From: Flavobacterium sp. | Lineage (GTDB): Bacteria > Bacteroidota > Bacteroidia > Flavobacteriales > Flavobacteriaceae | Direction of reading: 5' to 3' | DNA length: 10,685 nucleotides | Assembly (NCBI GenBank): GCA_017989775.1 | Contig: JAGNPF010000020.1 | Span: 1-10,685, forward strand | Part shown: positions 1 through 6,189 of the stretch, in pieces | Numbering within the stretch: the stretch's first letter is position 1 | Layout: each line of letters starts with the position of its first letter | Made by a program: the position numbers and the translations under genes | The notes under the pieces: generated by a model | What the model was told of the DNA's origin: nothing | Database searches by the model: none | The model's input: the letters and a program-made list of their open reading frames with translations, nothing else

Positions 1-393
1 CGTCTCGAAATGGGATTTTGTTTGTACGGAAACGACATCAACGACACCACTTCGCCATTGGAAGCCGGTTTGGGATGGATTACCAAATTCACCAAAGAAT
101 TTACCAATTCCGAAAACTTGAAAATGCAGAAAGAAGCCGGAGTTTCCAAGAAATTGGTCGCTTTCGAAATGTTGGAGCGCGCCGTGCCGAGACACGATTA
201 CGAAATTGTGGATGGTTCTGGAAACAAAATCGGCATCGTGACTTCGGGAACCATGTCGCCATCGATGAATGTCGGCATCGGGTTGGGTTACGTGACCACC
301 GAAAACAGTGCCCTTGACAGCGAAATTTTCATCCGAATCCGAAAAAATGACGTTCCGGCCAAGGTGGTAAAGCTGCCTTTCTACAAGAAATAA
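1..393 (+). CDS. gcvT: Aminomethyltransferase (glycine cleavage system T protein), 3' part
   Basis: The reading frame is open from the first base and ends at TAA 391-393, giving the last 130 residues of a protein normally about 360 long; the start lies outside the window. The fragment opens with [13 protein letters not shown], the conserved GcvT segment near the folate site, followed by [10 protein letters not shown] and the C-terminal beta-barrel domain ([16 protein letters not shown], then GLGYV). GcvT acts in the cytoplasm: it takes the aminomethyl group from lipoylated H protein and gives ammonia, 5,10-methylene-tetrahydrofolate and reduced H protein. No other gcv gene is visible, so in this genome gcvT looks unlinked, at least on its 3' side. 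The identification rests on motif recognition and is firm. Nothing in the visible part looks damaged. Confidence 0.95.
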   Translation, partial: RLEMGFCLYGNDINDTTSPLEAGLGWITKFTKEFTNSENLKMQKEAGVSKKLVAFEMLERAVPRHDYEIVDGSGNKIGIVTSGTMSPSMNVGIGLGYVTTENSALDSEIFIRIRKNDVPAKVVKLPFYKK

Positions 394-490
394 GAAAATT
401 TCGACACAGATTTCACAAATTGCACAGACTATTCTTTAAACTATTTTTTGAATTGGTGAAAATTTGTGGAATCTGTGTTGTATTTTTCTT
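392..490. repeat. Long imperfect inverted repeat downstream of gcvT
   Basis: Arms 392-421 and 461-490 are reverse complements at 26 of 30 positions. The core acacagatttcacaaatt (404-421) pairs with 461-478 at 17 of 18. The loop is 39 bases. A transcript could fold into a long stem that starts at the gcvT stop codon, and the right arm ends in a T-rich run, so it may help end gcvT transcription. The long loop makes a classic intrinsic terminator less convincing. ACACAGATT/AATCTGTGT words resemble dispersed intergenic repeats I recall from Flavobacterium genomes; that is memory, not a search. The rest of the 139-base gap holds no gene. Confidence 0.7.
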
Positions 491-510
491 TAGCTTCGTA
501 TGTAGCTAAA
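489..510. promoter_or_regulatory. Short palindrome upstream of the S41 protease gene
   Basis: TTTAGCT (489-495) and AGCTAAA (504-510) form a perfect 7-base inverted repeat around an 8-base spacer, ending 22 bases before the protease start codon. It could be an operator or a small 5'-leader hairpin. No good TAnnTTTG box was found in this gap, so how the protease gene is transcribed remains open. A repeat this short can arise by chance. Confidence 0.25.
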
Positions 511-532
511 TTGCTATAAATAAAACCAACAA

Positions 533-2572
533 ATGAAGAAATTTTCACTGATATTGTTCTTGACAACATTTTCACTATTGGGTCAAAATAGTGCCAAGAC
601 TTGTGAAATACTTTCGAAAATAAATGCCTTGGTGCAACAGGAGCATTTCAGGCCTAAACCCGTGGACGACAGTCTTTCGGTTTATGTTTTCGATACTTTT
701 GTCGATGGTTTGGACGGCAACCGCAATTTGTTTACCAAGGCAGAATACGAAAGTCTTTGTAAACACAGACTTTTGTTGGACAACTACATCTTGAAAAACG
801 ATTGTTCCTTCATGAACGATTTTGTTTCGGTTTACCAATTGGCGCTGGAAAGAAAGAAGCGCACATTGGAAAAAATTCAAAACGAAGTCTTGGATTACAA
901 CAGCAAGGATTCCGTCAGGTTTTCGAAAAAGAATTTTCCTTTTGACTTGGTCGCGACCGATTTTGAACGGGTTTGGAGAAAAAGGGTTCGCCTCGACATT
1001 CTGGAAGACATTTCAAAATTGGGTTCCAATCTGGATTCCATCACGCCCCATTTCGCGAAATTGGAAAAAGCGGCCAAAGCCAAAGTGTTCGAGACTTATT
1101 TGTGTAAATTGAACAGCATTCTCGACAGCAAAAAGGGATTGGGATACGAACTTCAAAATGATTTCCTGAATATTTTTTGTGCCTATTTCGATCCGCACAC
1201 GAACTACTTTTCTTTGGATGCGAAAACCAGCTTCATGTCGAATTTGTCCACCAGCGGATTGTCGTTGGGGCTCAACGTGACGCTCAATGAAAAAGAAGAA
1301 ATCGTGGTTTCGGAAATTGTTCCCGGCGGACCGGCAGACAAGACGAAAAAAATCGAAAAAGACGACGTGATCCTGAAAGTTTCCAACAAGAAAGGGGAAG
1401 AGTATTTGGTTTCTTGTGCTCCTTTGGAAAAAATAGGGGAACTCATTTTTTCGGATGCCAATGAACAAATCGAGTTGACCATCCAGAAAAAAAACGGAAA
1501 CATCCAGCCCATTCTACTCAAGAAACAAGTGATGAAGGCTACCGCCAATACCGTTTATAGTTTCATTGCAGGCAAAGAAGCCAAAATGGGGTACATCAAC
1601 ATTCCCAATTTCTATTCCGATTTTGACGGATTCAGCGCCCAGGGTTGTGCCGACGACGTGGCCAAGGAAATTGCAAAACTTCAAATGGACAACATCCAGG
1701 GATTGGTCATCGATCTCCAGAATAACGGAGGAGGGTCGATGGAAGAAGCTATAAAATTGGCTGGAATGTTTATCGATTTTGGCCCTGTTTCGGTTTTAGT
1801 CAACAACAAAGGAAAGCATACCATCCTGAAAGATTACGATCGTGGCGTTTCTTATTTTGGTCCAATAGTGGTTTTGATTAATGGCAATTCGGCTTCGGCA
1901 AGTGAGTTTTTTGCCGCCGCCATGCAGGATTACAACCGAGCCATCATCGTTGGAAGCAATTCTTTGGGTAAGGCCTCGATGCAGTCCATAGTTCCATTGG
2001 ACGGAAGCCAGCAGGATTTTGTAAAACTGACGCTCGAGAAATTCTACAGGGTTACCGGCGACAGCAACCAAATAAAGGGAGTGGTTCCGGATATTGCGCT
2101 TCCCATCTTGTACGACAGCATCGTTCAGCGCGAAACCAGCTACAAGACTGCCTTGAAATACGACAAAATCAATACCAAAGCCAGGTTTAATTCCTTTCGC
2201 AGGGATTATTATCCAACATTGATTGCCCAAAGCGATGCCCGATTGAAAAACAATCCGCGCTTCAAGGAGATTATCATGGCAAACCAGGAAATAAATGCGC
2301 TTTACAACGATCCCAAAAAACCGCTTCGAGTGGCATTCAAGGATGTTTTCAACGATGTCCACGCAATAGACATTCTTTGGAAAAAAGTCAAAAAAATTAC
2401 GGCATCGGAAACCAACTGCGTTATTTCGAACAATTCGTATGACTTGGGAAAACTACAATTTGATGCTTTCCAGCAGGAAAACAACACCTTCAAAATTAAT
2501 GACCTGAAAACCAATCCTTATCTTGAAGAAGCCGTGGCCATATTGAACGACTTCAATAATTTGAAAAAATAG
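533..2572 (+). CDS. prc: Carboxy-terminal processing protease, Prc/Tsp type (S41), exported
   Basis: A 679-residue protein, close to the length of E. coli Prc (682). Residues 1-21 (MKKFSLILFLTTFSLLG then polar) look like a Sec signal peptide, so it should act in the periplasm, cutting proteins from non-polar C termini. Residues 25-235 match the Prc helical N-terminal domain (ILSKINALVQQEHFRP, then DDSLSVYVFD). A PDZ domain spans about 240-330 (SGLSLGLNV, IVPGGPADK). The protease core follows at about 350-530, with IDLQNNGGGS at 393-402. In NGNSASASEFF and LGKASMQ the nucleophile is S455, the base K480 and the supporting residue Q484, with D466. All four sit exactly 25 positions after E. coli S430, K455, Q459 and D441, so it should be active. 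The lysine segment reads GKASMQ where GKGTVQ is more usual. Eight cysteines are many for an exported protein. It appears to stand alone; no good promoter was found. Confidence 0.93.
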   Translation: MKKFSLILFLTTFSLLGQNSAKTCEILSKINALVQQEHFRPKPVDDSLSVYVFDTFVDGLDGNRNLFTKAEYESLCKHRLLLDNYILKNDCSFMNDFVSVYQLALERKKRTLEKIQNEVLDYNSKDSVRFSKKNFPFDLVATDFERVWRKRVRLDILEDISKLGSNLDSITPHFAKLEKAAKAKVFETYLCKLNSILDSKKGLGYELQNDFLNIFCAYFDPHTNYFSLDAKTSFMSNLSTSGLSLGLNVTLNEKEEIVVSEIVPGGPADKTKKIEKDDVILKVSNKKGEEYLVSCAPLEKIGELIFSDANEQIELTIQKKNGNIQPILLKKQVMKATANTVYSFIAGKEAKMGYINIPNFYSDFDGFSAQGCADDVAKEIAKLQMDNIQGLVIDLQNNGGGSMEEAIKLAGMFIDFGPVSVLVNNKGKHTILKDYDRGVSYFGPIVVLINGNSASASEFFAAAMQDYNRAIIVGSNSLGKASMQSIVPLDGSQQDFVKLTLEKFYRVTGDSNQIKGVVPDIALPILYDSIVQRETSYKTALKYDKINTKARFNSFRRDYYPTLIAQSDARLKNNPRFKEIIMANQEINALYNDPKKPLRVAFKDVFNDVHAIDILWKKVKKITASETNCVISNNSYDLGKLQFDAFQQENNTFKINDLKTNPYLEEAVAILNDFNNLKK

Positions 2573-2589
2573 CACAGAGTAAAAAAACA

Positions 2590-2620
2590 TTTGAAAAAAT
2601 CACTAATAACTGTATTTTTG
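2590..2620 (+). promoter_or_regulatory. Bacteroidota-type promoter of yebC
   Basis: TTTG at 2590-2593 and TATTTTTG at 2613-2620 are separated by 19 bases and match the Bacteroidota -33 TTTG and -7 TAnnTTTG boxes. Transcription should begin near 2625, leaving a leader of under 20 bases. The box begins 17 bases after the protease stop codon, and no terminator lies between, so read-through from the protease gene may add to expression. Confidence 0.75.
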
Positions 2621-2642
2621 CAGTTCAAAATAATAATTAGAA

Positions 2643-3353
2643 ATGGGAAGAGCGTTTGAGTTCAGAAAAGGTAGAAAAATGAAACGTTGGTCGGCAATGG
2701 CCAAGGCATTTACCAGAATTGGAAAAGATATTGTAATGGCCGTAAAGGAGGGTGGACCCAATCCTGACGCCAATTCCAGATTAAGGGCCGTTATACAAAA
2801 TGCAAAGGCGGCCAACATGCCCAAAGAAAACGTGGAACGCGCCATCAAGAAAGCCACTGACAAGGACACGGCCAACTACAAAGAGGTTTTGTTCGAAGGT
2901 TATGCGCCACACGGTATCGCCCTGTTGATTGAAACCGCAACCGACAACAACAACAGGACTGTTGCCAATATCCGAAGCTATTTCAATAAATGCAACGGAA
3001 CAATGGGAACCCAAGGTTCCGTGGAATTTATGTTCGACCATACTTGCAACTTCCGAATTCCGGCAGCCGGACTTGACCCCGAAGAATTGGAATTGGAATT
3101 AATCGATTTTGGTGCCGAAGAAGTTTTTGAAGACGAAGATGGCATCTTGATTTATGCTCCTTTTGGTAGCTTTGGAACCATCCAGAAAGAATTGGAAAAC
3201 AGAAAGATTGAAATTCTTTCTTCCGGTTTTGAAAGAATACCGCAAATCACCAAAAAATTGTCCGAAGCCGAAGTGGCCGATGTGGAAAAATTAATAGAAA
3301 AAATAGAGGAAGACGACGATGTGATGAATGTGTATCACACTATGGAGGAGTAA
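2643..3353 (+). CDS. yebC: YebC/PmpR (TACO1) family protein
   Basis: A 236-residue soluble protein of the usual family length. The N-terminal domain (1-75) holds the basic helical segment and PKENVERAIKKA at 60-71. The signature stretch FEGYAPHGIALL, then TDNNNRTVANIR at 100-111 and GTMGTQGSVEFMF at 119-131, is diagnostic of the family. The acidic third domain ends in EEDDDVMNVYHTMEE. The start begins MGRAFEFRKGRKMKRW, where proteobacterial members read AGHSKW; I take this to be the Bacteroidota form. Family members have been described as transcription regulators (PmpR) and, more recently, as factors that relieve ribosome stalling on proline runs; its mitochondrial relative TACO1 helps translate COX1. 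Which role applies here cannot be read from the sequence. It has its own promoter and terminator, so it is probably monocistronic. Confidence 0.95.
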   Translation: MGRAFEFRKGRKMKRWSAMAKAFTRIGKDIVMAVKEGGPNPDANSRLRAVIQNAKAANMPKENVERAIKKATDKDTANYKEVLFEGYAPHGIALLIETATDNNNRTVANIRSYFNKCNGTMGTQGSVEFMFDHTCNFRIPAAGLDPEELELELIDFGAEEVFEDEDGILIYAPFGSFGTIQKELENRKIEILSSGFERIPQITKKLSEAEVADVEKLIEKIEEDDDVMNVYHTMEE

Positions 3354-3375
3354 TCACAATTAAGATTGAATTATT

Positions 3376-3410
3376 AAAAAGTCCCTTTTAATCTGAAAGG
3401 GGCTTTTTTT
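3376..3410 (+). terminator. Rho-independent terminator after yebC
   Basis: GTCCCTTT (3381-3388) pairs with AAAGGGGC (3396-3403) around a 7-base loop, with one G-U pair. Flanking A and T runs extend the stem, and a seven-T tract follows (3404-3410). With A's on the left it could work in both directions. It closely resembles the hairpin at 6103-6139. Confidence 0.88.
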
Positions 3411-3428
3411 ATATCTGATAACGTCAAA

Positions 3429-3461
3429 TTATTTTATGAACTCGATTTCATAAATCTCTTC
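3429..3461 (-). pseudogene. Orphan 3'-end remnant of the cysteine synthase family gene
   Basis: Read on the minus strand, 3461-3429 encodes EEIYEIEFIK-stop, preceded directly by an in-frame TAG. The intact gene at 6170-7210 ends [14 protein letters not shown]. At base level 3429-3448 matches 6170-6189 at 19 of 20 positions, and the single difference is synonymous (TTC for TTT, Phe). Upstream of about 3450 the resemblance stops. I infer a duplicated or displaced gene end that marks the left border of an inserted segment. Chance is unlikely given the shared stop codon and frame, but the matching stretch is short. Confidence 0.7.
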
Positions 3462-3545
3462 CTAATAAAGTACAATACAAGAAAAACGGCAAAACTTTAG
3501 TTAACAAGTCTAGCAGATATTTTTTAAAAATAATCTATTAATTCT

Positions 3546-3575
3546 TTTGTTATGAACGCAAGTTCATTATATTTG
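3546..3575 (+). promoter_or_regulatory. Promoter of the DUF134-PLP operon with an internal operator-like palindrome
   Basis: TTTG (3546-3549) and TATATTTG (3568-3575) are 18 bases apart and fit the Bacteroidota promoter boxes. The spacer is almost filled by the perfect palindrome ATGAAC-GCAA-GTTCAT (3552-3567). A protein bound there would lie between the two boxes, a repressor-like position. Transcription would start only a few bases before the ATG at 3591. The binder is unknown: the product of the first gene is the obvious candidate, and the GAAC-N4-GTTC core also resembles a Gram-positive-type LexA box. Confidence 0.6.
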
Positions 3576-3590
3576 CTGGAAAATTGATAG

Positions 3591-3998
3591 ATGTCCCGCC
3601 CAAAAAAGAAACGAAAAATTGACAACCCACCCAAGATGCAAGGTTTTAAACCATTTGGAATTGCATTTTGTGACACCACACCTATCATTATGCAATATGA
3701 AGAATATGAAACCGTTAAATTGGTTATTTATGAAGATCTCCCACAAGACATAGCTGCTGATCGGATGGAAGTTTCGAGACCAACTCTTACAAGGATTTAC
3801 AATAGTGCTTTAAAAAAAATTGGACAGGCCTTTGTAGAAGGTAAATCTATAACTATAGATGGTGGTAATTTCGAATTTGACAAAGATTGGTACAAATGCA
3901 AAAGATGTTTCAAACTAATTGCCGGCATCGGAAATCACTCAAAATGTGCTGATTGTCCTTCTTTTGACAAAGAAGAACTAATTAATTTAAATCAATAA
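3591..3998 (+). CDS. UPF0251/DUF134 family DNA-binding protein with C-terminal zinc ribbon
   Basis: A 135-residue basic protein. It begins MSRPKKKRKI and continues with FKPFGI, matching the (M)PRPRKxRR...FxPxG opening of UPF0251 proteins. Residues 37-90 carry the family core: YEEYETVKLVIYEDLPQDIAA, then MEVSRPTLTRIYNSA, a sigma-70 region 4-like helix-turn-helix, then GKSITIDGGNF. A C-terminal C103-x2-C106...C119-x2-C122 arrangement looks like a metal-binding ribbon. The family is common in anaerobes and archaea, often near dinitrogenase iron-molybdenum cofactor-type proteins, but its function is poorly defined; a transcription regulator is the likely role. The next gene starts 15 bases after its stop, so the two form an operon. 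The palindrome in its own promoter suggests self-regulation. ATG 3591 is supported by the family N terminus. Confidence 0.88.
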   Translation: MSRPKKKRKIDNPPKMQGFKPFGIAFCDTTPIIMQYEEYETVKLVIYEDLPQDIAADRMEVSRPTLTRIYNSALKKIGQAFVEGKSITIDGGNFEFDKDWYKCKRCFKLIAGIGNHSKCADCPSFDKEELINLNQ

Positions 3999-4013
3999 AT
4001 TATTAAAACACCT

Positions 4014-6086
4014 ATGACAAATAACATACTTATTGAAAATCAATATAAAAGAACGAGTTTGTTTGAAAAAGAAAATGTGAATTATTTAGTTCGCGTTTTA
4101 AAAAGATTCAATACAGTACCAAAAATAAACAATATAAATATCATCACTTCTACAAGTGAACCTTATATTTTTAAAATTGTACCCAACAAATCTATTATAA
4201 TTGGCACTTCTTTTTTGAGCAAACCCGCATTGGCATTAGTTTATTTGAGATATGGTATTGAATGGCAACTTTGGTATAAAGCCTTGAATAGCGAAAAATA
4301 TGATACTGCTTTATGTGATTGGGCAGCACTCGAAGTAACAAAGATATTCTATAAATTATTACCCAAAGACGACAAAGAGAAATTAGAAAACCTCGATTAT
4401 TTTTTACTGAATTTAATTAAAAACGATACCGATTTTAGTGATGAAACTTTATTAAACCACACAGAACTGACAGCTTTACACGGAGTAAACAACACCAATA
4501 AAATATTTAAAAAAACTTGGAAAACCATTGTTAAAAATCTGGCCAAACCAACCGAATATTTATTAATGGATGGCGGTGATCTTAGATTGAATATTGACGA
4601 AATTGATTTGCTTAACAAATACGGTTGCCGACCATTTCCAAGACCCGATGCGTTTACATTTTCCTCATCGACTGCAACTAGCGTTTCCAATTTTGCTTTC
4701 GACAAAACCGATAAGATTAGAAGCATATTAATAAGAAACAGCTTGAAAAATGGATTCAAAAACGCCACTATTGATTTCTCTGAATTATTAAAAAATAACC
4801 TTAAAAAAATATTTAGACTCAATGAAGAATCAGAAATAATTTTTTCGCCATCAGGCACCGATTCTTCTTTGCAAATAGCGGCGATTACCCAGATTTTCTC
4901 CGATAAAGAAATCACACATGTTTTGGTGGCATCGGATGAAACAGGCAGTGGCGTACCTTCGGCATTAAAAGGATGCCATTTTGAAAACACGACAGCTCTA
5001 AATTTCCCTGTTAAAAAAGGAGACAAAATAGAAGGATTCAGGGATGTCGAGCTGATCAAAATCCCTTTTAGAGATGAAAACGGCGCGTTAAAATCCTCAA
5101 AACAATTAGACGAGGAAGTGTATGATGCCATTTACAAAACCAATGAACAAGGCAGACATATTGTCTTGCACACCATGGATCAATCCAAATTAGGATACCA
5201 ATCACCCAGTGACGAATTAATTAAAAGACTGAATACACTCGCTAACTTATCAATACAAATAGTTGTGGATGCATCCCAACTTAGATTAGATCCAAAAGAC
5301 ATTCAAAATTATTTAAACAAAGGCTATATTGTTACCATAACAGGCAGCAAATACTTTACAGGTCCTCCGTATTCAGGAGCATTATTACTTCCTAAAAGAG
5401 TCAGTAAAGTAATTCATTCTGTAAAAAACTCTTTGCCAGCAGGCTTAACCCAATACTACAATCATTCCGATTGGCCAATTTCCTGGTTTTGTTCAAATGA
5501 TTTATCCGATGGATATAATTACGGTTCTTATATGCGTTGGAATGCTGCGATAGTTGAAATGGATCGCTACTATAAAACCCCCATTCTATACCGAAATATG
5601 GGCATAGAAATGTTTTGCAATTTTGTTGAAGACTCTATAAAAGAAGCCTCTTTTTTAGAACCAATTTATGGTGATGAAACCAAAACCAATAGTTATACTA
5701 GTAAAGAATTTGGAATAAGAAACATCCGTACCATTTTCCCTTTCTTTATTCTTAAAAACAATGAAGTTTTGTCGGTTGATAAAGTTAAAAAAATCTACAC
5801 CTTATTAAATTCTGATTTATCCGATCAATTTGAAGATTCTCCTTTAGAAATTATTAGGTTGGCTGCCCAAAAATGTCATATAGGACAAGCTGTTGATGTA
5901 AAATACGGTAATGGCATTGAAAGTGCTGTTTTAAGAATTAGCCTTGGCGCCAGGGTGATATCTGACAGTTGGGTAAATAGAGATATTAGCCTCTTTTTCA
6001 GAAACATCGAAGCACAAATGAGTCAAATTACGATTATTATCAAAAAAATAGAATTAATTCTCTCTAATCCTGAATTGTTGAATTAA
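4014..6086 (+). CDS. Fold-type I PLP-dependent enzyme (aminotransferase class V-like) with extra N-terminal domain
   Basis: A 690-residue soluble protein. Residues 1-200 form an extension I do not recognise. The motif NKYGCRPFPRP (201-211) and SSSTATSVS (217-225) introduce a class V-like PLP fold: SPSGTDSS (278-285) resembles the phosphate-binding loop, VVDASQLRL (417-425) supplies D419 for the pyridine nitrogen, and TGSKYFTGPP (443-452) supplies K446 as probable Schiff-base lysine. Near the end, C621 in KCHIGQAVDV precedes RISLGAR. Typical class V enzymes have about 350-450 residues, so the extension is unusual. Cysteine desulfurase, lyase and aminotransferase reactions are all possible; C621 lies 175 residues after the lysine, farther than the desulfurase cysteine of IscS or SufS. 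The gene is A+T-rich, follows the DUF134 gene by 15 bases and ends at a strong terminator. Substrate unknown; the PLP assignment is firm. Confidence 0.85.
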   Translation: MTNNILIENQYKRTSLFEKENVNYLVRVLKRFNTVPKINNINIITSTSEPYIFKIVPNKSIIIGTSFLSKPALALVYLRYGIEWQLWYKALNSEKYDTALCDWAALEVTKIFYKLLPKDDKEKLENLDYFLLNLIKNDTDFSDETLLNHTELTALHGVNNTNKIFKKTWKTIVKNLAKPTEYLLMDGGDLRLNIDEIDLLNKYGCRPFPRPDAFTFSSSTATSVSNFAFDKTDKIRSILIRNSLKNGFKNATIDFSELLKNNLKKIFRLNEESEIIFSPSGTDSSLQIAAITQIFSDKEITHVLVASDETGSGVPSALKGCHFENTTALNFPVKKGDKIEGFRDVELIKIPFRDENGALKSSKQLDEEVYDAIYKTNEQGRHIVLHTMDQSKLGYQSPSDELIKRLNTLANLSIQIVVDASQLRLDPKDIQNYLNKGYIVTITGSKYFTGPPYSGALLLPKRVSKVIHSVKNSLPAGLTQYYNHSDWPISWFCSNDLSDGYNYGSYMRWNAAIVEMDRYYKTPILYRNMGIEMFCNFVEDSIKEASFLEPIYGDETKTNSYTSKEFGIRNIRTIFPFFILKNNEVLSVDKVKKIYTLLNSDLSDQFEDSPLEIIRLAAQKCHIGQAVDVKYGNGIESAVLRISLGARVISDSWVNRDISLFFRNIEAQMSQITIIIKKIELILSNPELLN

Positions 6087-6102
6087 ATAAAAAAATTAAA
6101 CA

Positions 6103-6139
6103 AAAAAAATCCCTTTTGACTGTCAAAAGGGATTTTTTT
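6103..6139. terminator. Bidirectional terminator between the PLP gene and the cysteine synthase family gene
   Basis: A perfect 16-base-pair stem (6103-6118 with 6124-6139) around a 5-base loop. It has a CCC/GGG centre and A and T runs on the two sides. It serves the plus-strand operon ending at 6086 and the minus-strand gene ending at 6170. It shares the TCCCTTTT core and the run TTTTTTTATA with the hairpin after yebC. Confidence 0.92.
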
Positions 6140-6169
6140 ATACTTATTATTGATACTTAAATTATCAAT

Positions 6170-6189
6170 TTATTTTATAAACTCGATTT
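6170..6189. repeat. Right copy of the cassette-flanking direct repeat
   Basis: These 20 bases are the stop codon and last codons of the cysteine synthase family gene. They match 3429-3448 in the same orientation at 19 of 20 positions, 2741 bases apart. Confidence 0.75.

Larger units (their letters stand above)
3429..6169. other. Putative inserted accessory cassette (DUF134 regulator + PLP enzyme)
   Basis: The segment lies between two near-identical copies of a gene 3' end (3429-3448 and 6170-6189) and is more A+T-rich than its surroundings. Sample 60-base lines counted by hand in the PLP gene gave about 22-37% G+C, against about 42-47% in the protease, yebC and ptrB genes. It contains exactly one operon with its own promoter and terminator. 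No integrase, transposase or terminal inverted repeat is visible, so the mode of entry is unknown. The gene-free part 3411-3590 holds the remnant, an A+T-rich imperfect hairpin near 3515-3536 and the promoter with its palindrome. Confidence 0.55.

Noticed and set aside
533..604. Lipoprotein signal ending at the cysteine at residue 24 of the S41 protease
   Set aside because: The residues before the cysteine (SAKT) do not form a lipobox, so an ordinary signal peptide is more likely.
1013..2362. Several minus-strand open frames of 114-188 codons under the S41 protease
   Set aside because: They are antisense shadows of a gene with a complete catalytic set, with no supporting promoter or family match.
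3515..3536. AGATATTTTTTAAAAATAATCT as a terminator or operator
   Set aside because: It is an imperfect, purely A+T-rich symmetry of a kind expected by chance in this background.
4397..5131. A 244-codon minus-strand open frame inside the PLP gene
   Set aside because: It is serine- and leucine-rich low-complexity translation of the complementary strand, with no domain, and the sense strand has clear PLP motifs.
3429..6169. Integrative element or transposon with a complete mobility gene
   Set aside because: Neither gene in the segment is an integrase or transposase, and no terminal inverted repeat pair was seen; only the flanking duplication supports insertion.
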